Shown in pieces: positions 36,943 through 46,315 of a stretch of DNA of 64,000 nt; position 1 is the stretch's first letter, and the number at the start of each line of letters is the position of its first letter. The stretch spans positions 1 through 64,000 of the forward strand of contig JAUIKM010000002.1 in NCBI GenBank assembly GCA_030430495.1, written 5' to 3'. The notes under the pieces were generated by a model. That model worked only from the letters and a program-made list of their open reading frames with translations. It had not been told where the DNA came from and searched no databases. A program made the translations under genes and the position numbers. The DNA is from a bacterium (GTDB lineage: Bacteria > Bacteroidota > Ignavibacteria > Kapaibacteriales > UBA7675).

Positions 36943-37935
36943 ATGAAATTCTTCAACATTCTCGGCGCCGCGCTGGCTCTTGTTGTCTTTGGCGCAGCTA
37001 CCACTAACGCTCAAACCGCGTACGAATGCACCGGCGACAGCGAGTGTATCTTCCAGATTGACAGCAACACGCCTCAGGCATGTATTGAAGCAATTGAGAT
37101 CTTCACTGGTCCCCTCACGGGTGCCGGCCCGGTTAAACTGGCTTTTGTTGACTTCAAATCGCTTGCTGGTGTCTGCTTCACGCTGAGCACGACTCAGGAA
37201 GGTTACAACGTTATCACGCAAACGGACGTTGGCGGCATGTATCAGTTCGAATACTCTTCGGACAACCTGCTGGCCGAAGTTGCCGGCGTTCAATACTGGA
37301 GCAACGGTACGCTGAACCTGCGTTCGCTGAACCTGTACCCGAACGAGCTGGGCGACAACCCCGGCCCGATCGCTTACGAAGTCACCGGCGACGTTACGTT
37401 CAACGAAGTTGGCGGCCCCGGCAAACTGACGGTTTTCCAAGGTAGCTCGGTTTCCGTTACGACGAAACGCCCTCGCGTTATCTGCGACCTGAACAGCAAC
37501 AGCTGCTTCATCGAGATCAACGGTACGCCGTATGACATCAACCCGACGATCCACATCGAAAGCGAAAGCCCGGTTGACCAGGGCGGCGGTATCCGCGTTG
37601 GTATCGTTACGGCTAAAGAACTGATCGACGCACTTGGCCTGGAACTGGTTCTGGCTCCGTGGTCGTCCGGTACGGACGAGAACTACTTTGCTCTCGAGTC
37701 CATCGACCCGCAAAACGACTTCCCCGCTAACGTTCGTGGCTACTTCAACACGGAAATCACGTACAACGGAGAAATCTACACGGCCGGCGACGTCCTCGAA
37801 GTTGAGTCGACGGTTCCGGTTGACGAATGGCCCCCGGCTCCGGGTGCTGCTCAGTACATCCTGTCGCACCCGGTGGTCTTCACCAGCGACAGCGGCAACG
37901 AGATCATCATCCACGAAGGCGTTGTCAGCAACTAA
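36943..37935 (+). CDS. Secreted two-module paralogue 1 (type A)
   Basis: A 330-residue exported protein of no family I recognise. Signal peptide about 1-24 (ends TNAQ). Module 1 (about 27-175) begins ECTGDSECIFQID with Cys29 and Cys35, then Cys47 and Cys78; module 2 (about 178-330) begins VICDLNSNSCFIEING with Cys181 and Cys188. Each module ends in the same strand pattern (LYPNELGDNPGPIAYEV versus WPPAPGAAQYILSH), so the gene is an internal duplication. Composition is acidic with very few basic residues, and it looks all-beta. The leader TTTTACAGGA precedes the ATG. Most similar to paralogues 3 and 5. Confidence 0.85.
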   Translation: MKFFNILGAALALVVFGAATTNAQTAYECTGDSECIFQIDSNTPQACIEAIEIFTGPLTGAGPVKLAFVDFKSLAGVCFTLSTTQEGYNVITQTDVGGMYQFEYSSDNLLAEVAGVQYWSNGTLNLRSLNLYPNELGDNPGPIAYEVTGDVTFNEVGGPGKLTVFQGSSVSVTTKRPRVICDLNSNSCFIEINGTPYDINPTIHIESESPVDQGGGIRVGIVTAKELIDALGLELVLAPWSSGTDENYFALESIDPQNDFPANVRGYFNTEITYNGEIYTAGDVLEVESTVPVDEWPPAPGAAQYILSHPVVFTSDSGNEIIIHEGVVSN

Positions 37936-38324
37936 GTTGCTGCATAAGCTCAGCGATTAAGGGCGCTTGTGTTCAGGCGCACGCGCCTTGACTTCCCGAA
38001 TAGAAGAGAAACGGTTGTGCGCCTTTCGGCAAACAACCAATGACCGAATGGCGCCGTCCCCCCGCGGTTAAACACCGCAACCGGACGGCGCCTGTTGAAT
38101 CTTCAACCGAATGCAGGCAGCGACTTGCAGTGCATTCAGCAGGCCCAAACGTAAAGACACCAGTTAAGGACATGTTAAACAAGTGTTGAACGTGGTCGCT
38201 CCGGCGCATCTACCAGCGCCTCGAACCTACGGTTCCGGAAGCCAATCACGGTGCATTGACCGTCATTGCCTCAAAACATTGCCACTTAAAACAATATACT
38301 AATCATGTTTAACAGGATAGTCTT
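37936..38324. repeat. Spacer between paralogues 1 and 2, duplicated between 3 and 4
   Basis: This whole spacer aligns with 40555-40951. Shared words include GAATAGAAG, GCGCCTG, ACCGAATGCA, TGCATTCAGCAGG, CGTAAAGAC, GTGTTGAA and CTCCGGCGC-TCT-CCAGCGC, in the same order. A terminator-like hairpin lies at its left end (about 37957-37992). The pair of spacers is evidence that a two-gene segment was copied in tandem. Confidence 0.7.
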
Positions 38325-39338
38325 ATGAAACGTCTATTATCTACCTTCACTGCGCTTGCGCTGGCGATGATGTGCGCCGGCTCTTTATCCGCCGCTACGA
38401 CCGGATTCCAATGTACCGGCGACAGCCAATGTATTTTTGAGATAGACGGCAGCACGCCGCAAGCCTGTCTTGAACAGCTGGAAATTCTTACCGGCCCTCT
38501 GACGGGCGCCGGCTCTGTAAAGGTTGCACTGGTGGACTTCAAAACTCTCGACGGCGTGTGTTTTACTCTCAGCTCTTCTCAGGAAGGCTATGACCGCATT
38601 ATTCAAACAGAAACACCCGCTGGTTACCAGTTTGAGTATCTGTCAGACTTTGTGACGGCCGAGTCCGGCGGATATACTTTCCACAGCACAACCCCGCTGC
38701 ACCTGCGTGCCGCCAACCTGTGGCCCAACCCGCTTGGTCAAAATCCCGGTCCGATAACCTATATCGTCGATGAGGACGTGCACTTTGAGACGAACGACGG
38801 GCTGCACTACATGATGGTTCATCAGGGCAGTTCGGTTGACGTGACGACTACCAGGCCCAAAGTTATCTGCAATCTGATCAGTAATTCCTGCACGATCGAT
38901 ATTAACGGATCACCGCAACAAACGGTAAATCCGACCATCGAAATTGAGTCGGAGCAGCTGGTGGACGTGGGGAATTATGTTCAGGTTGGATATGTCGACT
39001 TCAAGGAAGCGATAGACAACCTTATCGGCTTTCGCATGATACTGCAACCGTACTCGTCAACGATTCCGTCCAACTCGTTCTTCAGGCTGGACCCCATCAA
39101 TCCCGGTCAATACTACCCGGCCAATGTACGCGGTTACTTCGAAACTGAAATCCACCTCCGCGGCGACGTGTTCAGGCCGATCGCCGGTTCGCCGCCGCTG
39201 GAAATTGAATCGACATTCCCGGTCAATCAATGGCCGCCTGCGCCGGGCACGGCTCAGTACATCATCTCACAGCCGATTCAGTACGAAAACAGCGTGGGTG
39301 ATGTTTTAACCATCCATCAGGGCGTCATCCAGAACTGA
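38325..39338 (+). CDS. Secreted two-module paralogue 2 (type B)
   Basis: A 337-residue exported protein. Signal peptide about 1-24 (SLSAAT). Module 1 opens FQCTGDSQCIFEIDG; module 2 opens VICNLISNSCTIDINGSPQQ, each with a Cys pair. Compared with type A it has YENSVGDVLTIHQG near the C terminus in place of the TSDSGNEIIIHEG block, and an insertion with FRPIAGSPP in module 2. Paralogue 4 shares all these features. Leader AACAGGATAGTCTT precedes the ATG. It is followed by a GAGCCGG hairpin (39402-39428). Confidence 0.83.
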   Translation: MKRLLSTFTALALAMMCAGSLSAATTGFQCTGDSQCIFEIDGSTPQACLEQLEILTGPLTGAGSVKVALVDFKTLDGVCFTLSSSQEGYDRIIQTETPAGYQFEYLSDFVTAESGGYTFHSTTPLHLRAANLWPNPLGQNPGPITYIVDEDVHFETNDGLHYMMVHQGSSVDVTTTRPKVICNLISNSCTIDINGSPQQTVNPTIEIESEQLVDVGNYVQVGYVDFKEAIDNLIGFRMILQPYSSTIPSNSFFRLDPINPGQYYPANVRGYFETEIHLRGDVFRPIAGSPPLEIESTFPVNQWPPAPGTAQYIISQPIQYENSVGDVLTIHQGVIQN

Positions 39339-39401
39339 TGCAGTATTGCGACTGTGCGGCAGGTGTCCGCAACAGTTGAGTTTAGTGAACACTGACATTC
39401 C

Positions 39402-39430
39402 AATCCGGCTCTTCGCGGGAGCCGGATTCT
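39402..39430 (+). terminator. Hairpin after paralogue 2
   Basis: Perfect 10-bp stem AATCCGGCTC/GAGCCGGATT with the loop TTCGCGG, followed by CTGT. The T run is weak. The same hairpin core recurs after paralogue 4, where it is followed by five T. Confidence 0.6.
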
Positions 39431-39570
39431 GTACCCGCCGCAAACGGCGTTAAACAAAACAATGCAAGTATGCCGAAGTCGGAATTTGCTGCGGCATACG
39501 GGAAGATTCTCGCATCTCAACAACACACGTATACCTCTTTTACACTTTAAGCTCTACAGGATTTTAGCAG

Positions 39571-40554
39571 ATGAAATTATTCAAAACCCTCGGCCTTGCA
39601 GTTGTGGCAGGCGCCGTCAGCTTCGGATCCGTTTCCGCCGCTGAGTTCGAATGCACGGGCAACAGCGAATGTATCTTCCAGATCAACGGCGATACGCCGC
39701 AGTCCTGCATCGAAGCGATTGAAATCTTTACCGGTCCGCTGACCGGTACGGGTCCGGTGCAGATTGCCTTTGTCGACTACAAATCACTGGCGGGTGTTTG
39801 TTTTACGCTCAGCACCACAAAAGAAGGCGTTAACCTGATAACCCAAACCGAAACACCCGGCGGTTATCAGTTTGTTTACACTTCCGACGTTGTTGAAGCT
39901 CAGGTGCCCGGCATCCCCGGTTCGTTCTGGAGCCAGAACGAACTGCGCCTGGAAGCACTGAACCTGTATCCCAACCCGCTTGGTGAAAACGGCGGCCCGA
40001 TCGCCTACGAAGTCGCTGAAGACGTTGAATTTGTCAACGGTCAGGACCGCCTGACGGTTTTCAGAGGCAGCTCCGTTATCGTCGAAACCAAAAAGCCGAA
40101 AATCGTCTGCGATCTGAGCAGCAACAAATGTTACATCCAGATCAACGGCTCGGACTACGACATCCACCCGACCATCTCGATCGAATCCGAGCGCCCGGAG
40201 CAATCCGGCAACATCCTGATTGGCCGCGTCACTGCGAAACAACTGATCGACGAACTTGGACTGGAAATGACGCTGGACTTCAAACGCGATCCGGACGAGT
40301 CCTACTTCGCGCTTGAGCCGCTGCAGGCCGATCAAACGTTCCCCGCTATGGTGCGCGGTTACTTCGCTTCACAAATCACGTACGAAGATGAAGTATATCA
40401 CGCCGACGGCGTGCTGCAAATCGAATCGGTCGATCCCGTTGAAAGCTGGCCGCCCGCACCGGATGCCGCCAACTACATCATCTCCGAGCCGGTCATTTTC
40501 ACGAGTGACAGCGGCAACGAAATCATCATTCACGAAGGTCATATCAGCAACTAA
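39571..40554 (+). CDS. Secreted two-module paralogue 3 (type A)
   Basis: A 327-residue exported protein. Signal peptide about 1-23 (FGSVSA). Cys28 and Cys34 in ECTGNSEC; the second pair in VCDLSSNKCYIQING. By eye roughly nine of ten residues are identical to paralogue 5, and the coding DNA is also very similar, so the two separated recently. The spacer downstream matches that of paralogue 1. Leader CTACAGGATTTTAGCAG precedes the ATG. The function is unknown. Confidence 0.85.
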   Translation: MKLFKTLGLAVVAGAVSFGSVSAAEFECTGNSECIFQINGDTPQSCIEAIEIFTGPLTGTGPVQIAFVDYKSLAGVCFTLSTTKEGVNLITQTETPGGYQFVYTSDVVEAQVPGIPGSFWSQNELRLEALNLYPNPLGENGGPIAYEVAEDVEFVNGQDRLTVFRGSSVIVETKKPKIVCDLSSNKCYIQINGSDYDIHPTISIESERPEQSGNILIGRVTAKQLIDELGLEMTLDFKRDPDESYFALEPLQADQTFPAMVRGYFASQITYEDEVYHADGVLQIESVDPVESWPPAPDAANYIISEPVIFTSDSGNEIIIHEGHISN

Positions 40555-40951
40555 GTTGTTGAATGAACATTGCGTGTGATTACAGGTGCGTGCGTTGCGG
40601 CGCACGCACCTTGAATAGAAGTTTTATACAATAAAAGTTGTGTGCATGCCGCAACGGACCGACCCACTGGCGCATTTCCGTCGCTGATTAATAAACAGCA
40701 CCGGGGGCAGCGCCTGACGAAATGAAAACCGAATGCATATCGCGATTACATTGCATTCAGCAGGTCCCCTCGTAAAGACCCGGTTTATCACACGTTATAA
40801 ACGTGTTGAAAACGCGATCACTCCGGCGCTTCTGCCAGCGCATTTGAACACAACGTTCCGGATTGCGATCGCTTCGTCCAGACCGATAGCGCATCACTTC
40901 TCTCTCTCGTTCCTTCTATTACACTTGAATCCAGTTAAACAGGATACTCTT
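40555..40951. repeat. Spacer between paralogues 3 and 4, copy of 37936-38324
   Basis: See the matching spacer at 37936-38324. At its left end is a perfect 10-bp hairpin GGTGCGTGCG/CGCACGCACC (40585-40610), probably the terminator of paralogue 3 though the T run is poor. Confidence 0.65.
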
Positions 40952-41950
40952 ATGAAACGCATAGTATTTTTTAGTGCCGCTTTTGCACTGGCTGTGTTTT
41001 GCACCCAAAATGTCATGGCGCAGGACGTGTACAAATGTGAAGGTTCCACGCTCTGTGAATTTGACATTGACGGCACTTTGTCGCCGGCATGCATTGAAGC
41101 AATAGAAATTCTTGTCGGCCCGCTTACGGGCTCCGGCACGGTGAAAATTGCGTTGGTCAACTTTAAAACTCTGGATGGAATTTGTTTTGAGGCAGGCCTG
41201 GGCGATGGTTATCATCGAATCACCCAGACGCAGGAGCCGACAGGTTTCCGCTTTGAGTACGAGTCGCAGTCGATTCTGTTGACCTCCAATGGAGTTGACT
41301 ATACCAGTTCAGATCCGCTGCACCTGCGCTCAGTCAACACCTATCCCAATGAACTCGGTGACAATCCCGGACCCATTGTGTATGAAGTTATCGCACCCGT
41401 TGCGTTCAATGAAAACGGCGGCCTTAGAGTGTTAACTCTGCACCCCGGCAGCTCCGTTGAAGTCACGACCATCAAACCCAGAATCATCTGTGATCTGACG
41501 GGCGACCACTGTGAAATCGACATCAACGGCGGACCGATGTTCACGATTAATCCGACCATTACCATTGAGTCGGAACAGCTGCAACCTCAGGGCGGCAATG
41601 TACAGATTGGTTATGTCCTCGACAAAGACCTGCTCGACCTCGGGACGGGTTTTACCATGACTTTGCATCCTGCCGCAGCACCGGATGAGTCCTTCTTCCT
41701 GCTGGAACCGGTTAATCCGGGATTTGATTTTCCGGCGATGGTGCGCGGATACTTTGCAACGCAGGTCCAGTACAATGGCGATACGTACGATCCCATCGGC
41801 GGCCAGGTGCTGGAAGTAGAAGCGATCAGTCCGGTCAACGAATGGCCGCCGAACGTCGGCACGGCACAGTACATTATCACGCAGCCGATCCAGTACGAAA
41901 ATGGCGTCGGCGATGTACTCACGATTCACGACGGTTTGATCTCGAACTAA
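40952..41950 (+). CDS. Secreted two-module paralogue 4 (type B)
   Basis: A 332-residue exported protein. The signal peptide MKRIVFFSAAFALAVFC continues to about residue 24 (VMAQ). Module 1 opens YKCEGSTLCEFDIDG, module 2 IICDLTGDHCEIDINGGP. The C-terminal block YENGVGDVLTIHDG is shared with paralogue 2. It lacks the Cys found in the QAC position of paralogue 1 only by sequence context (SPACIEA keeps it). I start at 40952, where AACAGGATACTCTT precedes the ATG exactly as in paralogue 2; the open frame runs 73 codons further upstream through spacer. Confidence 0.83.
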   Translation: MKRIVFFSAAFALAVFCTQNVMAQDVYKCEGSTLCEFDIDGTLSPACIEAIEILVGPLTGSGTVKIALVNFKTLDGICFEAGLGDGYHRITQTQEPTGFRFEYESQSILLTSNGVDYTSSDPLHLRSVNTYPNELGDNPGPIVYEVIAPVAFNENGGLRVLTLHPGSSVEVTTIKPRIICDLTGDHCEIDINGGPMFTINPTITIESEQLQPQGGNVQIGYVLDKDLLDLGTGFTMTLHPAAAPDESFFLLEPVNPGFDFPAMVRGYFATQVQYNGDTYDPIGGQVLEVEAISPVNEWPPNVGTAQYIITQPIQYENGVGDVLTIHDGLISN

Positions 41951-42009
41951 GACCAACACGCAGCGCCAATCAGCTGAACAGGCATTGGCGATTCACACGT
42001 TGAACACTT

Positions 42010-42036
42010 ACCGGCTCTTCGCGGGAGCCGGTTTTT
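42010..42036 (+). terminator. Rho-independent terminator after paralogue 4
   Basis: 8-bp stem ACCGGCTC/GAGCCGGT with loop TTCGCGG, then TTTT. Same core as the hairpin after paralogue 2. Confidence 0.75.
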
Positions 42037-42172
42037 AACCGCCCGAAACGGCGTTAAACAACAATTGCGGTTGTGCCCGGCGGAAAGTCCGCAGGCATAC
42101 AACAAGTTTCTCGCATCTCAACAATCCACATTGTTTTCTTTTAACACTCTTAGCACTACAGGATTTTACCAG

Positions 42173-43156
42173 ATGAAATTATTCAAAACTCTCGGCCTTG
42201 CAGTAGTTGCAGGCGCCGTCAGCTTCGGATCCGCTTCCGCTGCTGATTTCGAATGCACGGGCAACAGCGAGTGTATCTTCCAGATTAACGACGATACGCC
42301 GCAGTCCTGCATCGAAGCGATTGAAATCTTTACCGGTCCGCTGACCGGTACGGGTCCGGTTCAGATCGCTTTTGTCGACTACAAATCGCTGGCCGGTGTC
42401 TGTTTTACGCTTAACACCAACCGTGAAGGCGTTAACCTGATTACCCAAACTGAAACGCCCGGCGGTTACCAGTTTGTTTACACCTCCGATTTTGTTGAAG
42501 CTCAGGTTCCCGGCATCCCCGGCACCTTCTACAGCACGAACGAACTGCGCCTGGAAGCGCTGAACCTGTACCCCAACCCGCTGGGCGAAAACGGCGGCCC
42601 GATCGCTTATGAAGTTACCGAAGACGTTGAGTTTGTCAACGGTGGTGAGCGCCTGCGCGTCTTTGCCGGCAGCTCGGTGATTGTTGAGACCAAAAAGCCG
42701 AAAATCGTTTGTGATCTGACCAGCAACAAATGTTACATCCAGATCAACGGCTCGGACTACGACATTCACCCGACGATCACGATCGAATCCGAATCCCCGG
42801 AACAATCCGGCAACATTCTGATCGGCCGCGTTACGGCGAAACAACTGATCGACGATCTGGGTCTTGAAATGACGCTGGACTTCAAACGCGATCCGGACGA
42901 GTCCTACTTCGCACTTGAGCCGCTGCAGGCCGACGAAACCTTCCCGGCAATGGTTCGCGGTTACTTCGCTTCGCAAATCACGTACGAAGATGAAATCTAT
43001 CACGCCGACGGCGTGCTGCAGATTGAATCCGTCGATCCGGTCCACGAGTGGCCGCCGGCAGACGACGCTGCTCAGTACATCATCACCGAGCCGGTCATCT
43101 TCACGAGCGACAGCGGTAACGAAATCATCGTCCACGAAGGTCATATCAGCAACTGA
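42173..43156 (+). CDS. Secreted two-module paralogue 5 (type A)
   Basis: A 327-residue exported protein almost identical to paralogue 3 (signal MKLFKTLGLAVVAGAVSFGS shared residue for residue). Differences cluster in the loop after the second strand (TNREG versus TTKEG), the FYSTNE segment and the end of module 2 (VHEWPPADDAAQYI versus VESWPPAPDAANYI). The true start is the ATG at 42173 after CTACAGGATTTTACCAG; the frame extends 36 codons into spacer. It closes the A-B-A-B-A part of the array. Confidence 0.85.
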   Translation: MKLFKTLGLAVVAGAVSFGSASAADFECTGNSECIFQINDDTPQSCIEAIEIFTGPLTGTGPVQIAFVDYKSLAGVCFTLNTNREGVNLITQTETPGGYQFVYTSDFVEAQVPGIPGTFYSTNELRLEALNLYPNPLGENGGPIAYEVTEDVEFVNGGERLRVFAGSSVIVETKKPKIVCDLTSNKCYIQINGSDYDIHPTITIESESPEQSGNILIGRVTAKQLIDDLGLEMTLDFKRDPDESYFALEPLQADETFPAMVRGYFASQITYEDEIYHADGVLQIESVDPVHEWPPADDAAQYIITEPVIFTSDSGNEIIVHEGHISN

Positions 43157-43228
43157 TAGACCGCGCAACAGTTAAACGGCGGCCCGACTGATTATTTTGG
43201 TCAACCGCCGTGTCCGACAAGTGAGATT

Positions 43229-43255
43229 CCGGCCCTGCGCGAGGGCCGGTTCTTT
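43229..43255 (+). terminator. Rho-independent terminator after paralogue 5
   Basis: 8-bp stem CCGGCCCT/AGGGCCGG with loop GCGCG, then TTCTTT. Confidence 0.7.
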
Positions 43256-43353
43256 CAACATCCGCCTGTGACCCACCTGACCGCATTGCTGCCAAAACCA
43301 CTCTCGGCATCCTGTGAATTTTCAGTACAACCACTATCCCTACAGGAATTGTC

Positions 43354-44334
43354 ATGAAATTGTTTAACAATCTTGCCGCGGCTTTGGCTGTTTGTATCTT
43401 CAGCAGTGCAGCTGCTTTTTCCTTTGAATGCACCGGCGACGGCCAGTGTGAGATCATCATCGACGGCGTCGACCAGGCTTGTCTGACCGCCATTGAAATA
43501 TTTACCGGCCCGCTGACGGGTTCCGGTCCGATTAAACTCGCCATCTGCGACTACAAGTCTCTCGACGGCGTGTGTTTCAGCCTCGAACTACCCAAACAGA
43601 GCGAGCTGTGCCAGATTAAACAAACCGAAGAGCAGCCCGGTCTCTTTCGCTACGAGTATACGTCCAACGTCGAAGCCACCGTGCCCGGTTACCCCGGTGT
43701 CTTTTCCGGTTGGGATCCGCTGACGCTGGAATCCGTTAACCTCTCGCCCTACGAACTGGGCAACGACCCGAATCCGGTGACGTACCGCGTTAACGGAGAT
43801 GTGCTGCTCTCCAACGGTCTGGGCAACGACCTGGTGCTGCGCGACGGCAGCTCGGTTTCCATGCTCACAAAGAAACCCAAAATCATCTGCGACCTGACCG
43901 GCCGTTGTTACATCGAGATCAACGGCAACGGTGTTAATATCGATCCGATCATCACGATTGAATCGGAAGAACCGGTCGACAACGGCGGCGTTGTCCGCGT
44001 CGGTCTCGTTACCGCCAAACAACTGGTTGCCGCGAACGACATCGTCATGACGCTGGGTCCCGACTTTGCGCCGAGCGAGTCGTACTTCATGTTGGAGCGC
44101 ATTAACGCCAACGATCCGTTCCCGGCCAATGTCAGCGGCTTTTTCTGGACGCAAATCGAGCACGACGGCGAGATTTATCGCTCGAACGAAGCGCTCGAAG
44201 TTAAATCGGCGTTCCCCGTTAACGAATGGCCGCCCGCTGCCGGAACCGCGACGTACTACGTTGCAGGCCCGGTTCAGTACGTCAGCGATTCGGGCAACGT
44301 GATTGTCGTCATGGAAGGCGAGATCAGAAATTAA
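43354..44334 (+). CDS. Secreted two-module paralogue 6 (type C)
   Basis: A 326-residue exported protein. Signal peptide about 1-22 (SSAAAFS). Module 1 opens ECTGDGQCEIIIDG, with additional cysteines in AICDYKSLDGVCF and SELCQIK that types A and B lack (except the GVCF one). Module 2 opens IICDLTGRCYIEING with the C-x5-C spacing. It is closest to paralogue 7. Leader CTACAGGAATTGTC precedes the ATG. A long-loop inverted repeat (GGCCGGCGG at 44350, CCGCCGGCC at 44408) follows. Confidence 0.84.
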   Translation: MKLFNNLAAALAVCIFSSAAAFSFECTGDGQCEIIIDGVDQACLTAIEIFTGPLTGSGPIKLAICDYKSLDGVCFSLELPKQSELCQIKQTEEQPGLFRYEYTSNVEATVPGYPGVFSGWDPLTLESVNLSPYELGNDPNPVTYRVNGDVLLSNGLGNDLVLRDGSSVSMLTKKPKIICDLTGRCYIEINGNGVNIDPIITIESEEPVDNGGVVRVGLVTAKQLVAANDIVMTLGPDFAPSESYFMLERINANDPFPANVSGFFWTQIEHDGEIYRSNEALEVKSAFPVNEWPPAAGTATYYVAGPVQYVSDSGNVIVVMEGEIRN

Positions 44335-44528
44335 TATCGACAAACACCAGGCCGGCGGTTAACGGGTCGTTCGAAGGATCCCGCTTGCACGAAAGGTTAA
44401 CATGCTGCCGCCGGCCTGCGTTGAATCACGCATCATTTGTCCGTTCTGCGCGGAACGGCAAGCCATAGATCGCACGCTCAACAATTCCACACTATTCTAT
44501 GTAATTCATGTTTTTGCAGGATTCTATC

Positions 44529-45512
44529 ATGAAGTTATTCCAAACTCTCGGTACCGCCGTAGTGGTTGGTGCTTTTGCCGCCGCTTCGGCTTTTGCTTTT
44601 GACTGTACCGGCGACGGTCAGTGTGAAATCATTCTCGACGGTCTGAGCGACGACTGTCTGACGCAAATCGAAATCACGACGGGCCCGCTGACGGGTTCCG
44701 GTCCGATTCAGCTGGCTATCTGCGACTACAAAGCACTCGACGGAGTGTGTTTTGACCTCGAACTGCCTCCCGGCGGTGAAAGCTTCTGTGAAATCGCACA
44801 GGAACGCGTCGGCGGCGGATACCGCTTCACGTATTCGTCAGACGTTCAGGCCACTGTTCCCGGCGTTCCGGGGACGTTCACCGGTCCGGATCCGCTGATC
44901 CTCGAATCGGTCAACATTTCTCCCTATCCTCTGGGCGAAGACCCCAATCCGGTCATCTACCAGGTTACCTCCGATGTTGCTCTTGACAACGGTCTGGGCA
45001 ATGAACTGATCCTGCGCGAAGGCAGCTCGGTTGCGATCCAGACGACCAAAGGCAAAATCATCTGCAACCTGGGCAACGGCACCTGCGAAATCGATATTAA
45101 CGGTTCGCCGTCGCAAATCAACCCGGTTATTACGATCGAATCGGAAGAGCCGACGGACGCCGGCAACAACACGAAGATCGGCATCGTCACAGCGAAAGAA
45201 CTGCTCGCTCAGGGCGGTTTCACGCTGGTTCTCGATCCCGAACGCGCACCGGACGAGTCGTATTTCCAGTTGACGCCGATTAACGCCGACCAGGATTTCC
45301 CGGCCAAAGTTAACGGTTACTTCGCCGCTCAGATCGACCACAACGGCATCACGTACCGCTCCTCGGAAGTTCTCTCGGTTGAGTCGACCTTCCCGGTTAA
45401 CGAATGGCCGCCGGCCGCCGGTACCGCCGAATACATTCTCAGCGAGCCGATCCAGTTCTTCAGCGAGCAAGGCGACGTCCTGACGATCCACGAAGGTCAC
45501 GTCACCAATTGA
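44529..45512 (+). CDS. Secreted two-module paralogue 7 (type C)
   Basis: A 327-residue exported protein. Signal peptide about 1-22 (AAASAFA). Module 1: DCTGDGQCEIILDG plus AICDYKALDGVCF and ESFCEIA; module 2: IICNLGNGTCEIDING. Ends LTIHEGHVTN. The ATG at 44529 follows TGCAGGATTCTATC; its leader (CACTATTCT, then TTCATGTTTT) matches that of paralogue 1. A 10-bp hairpin follows at 45565-45599. Confidence 0.84.
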   Translation: MKLFQTLGTAVVVGAFAAASAFAFDCTGDGQCEIILDGLSDDCLTQIEITTGPLTGSGPIQLAICDYKALDGVCFDLELPPGGESFCEIAQERVGGGYRFTYSSDVQATVPGVPGTFTGPDPLILESVNISPYPLGEDPNPVIYQVTSDVALDNGLGNELILREGSSVAIQTTKGKIICNLGNGTCEIDINGSPSQINPVITIESEEPTDAGNNTKIGIVTAKELLAQGGFTLVLDPERAPDESYFQLTPINADQDFPAKVNGYFAAQIDHNGITYRSSEVLSVESTFPVNEWPPAAGTAEYILSEPIQFFSEQGDVLTIHEGHVTN

Positions 45513-46315
45513 GCCTATTGATGAGTACGGCGTTTCATACATCGCCGAACTGTTGACCGATTACGTACCGCCGTGCGTCCATGCGATGTACGGCGGTACT
45601 GACGTTTAAACAGCTATGTTCGCCGCACCCGACGACCACCACGCCTTTTACTCCTGACTGCCGGCATGATTATGTTGTTTGTCACCGCTCTGGAAACAAT
45701 GGAGCTTTAAACACCGTGACAAACAAGAGAAAAAAGCAAGCCGGGCGCAGAGCGCAAACCGGCGAAGCGCTCAAGTCGGAATACAAAAGCCTGAAGGTAG
45801 TGCGGTAGATGGCCAGGTCCACCGTCCGCGTTCAGACATTGCAGGCCGTTCGATCAGCCGTGCGTTGGCCTGAAATCAGGCGCGAAAGAGTTTATTTGCT
45901 TTTAAATAAATAATGCCGTAAAATGGCCCGTGTATTGGAAACACTGTCCAGTCAATTGATTCGAACACGCTGTTCACTGCCGAAAAAACAGCGCATTACC
46001 GTAAAAGCAATTACTGCCGTTTTACTGAGTTGAACATTGCCGAAACAGCTGCGATCCGGAATGGAGTGCAGACGGGAAGCCGCTTGCCCGCTGTTGTTTG
46101 CGGCCCGCCGTTCAGTCGGCACAGGAATAGAATTTAACCGATCTTCAACGGTGCAAACACTTTAACATGCATGCGTGGTGTTGTGGACGCGGTTTACATG
46201 CAATCGTAGTCCAGACACTCCATTCGGCCGCCGGTTAGTGACGGCGCCGGATGTACCACTGCCGGTTCAAACCAAACTACAGCTTTATCCACATGTTTTC
46301 CACAGGATGTTAACA
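45513..46315. other. Spacer between paralogues 7 and 8, about 0.8 kb
   Basis: Holds the terminator-like hairpin GTACCGCCGT/ACGGCGGTAC (45565-45599) after paralogue 7 and a copy of the dispersed short repeat (45719-45780). No gene recognised; much longer than the other spacers of the array. Confidence 0.5.
45719..45780 (+). repeat. Dispersed short repeat, copy 2
   Basis: AAAAAAGCAAGCCGG and ACCGGCGAAGCGCTCA, as at 2831-2884 and inverted at 57748-57803. Confidence 0.45.
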
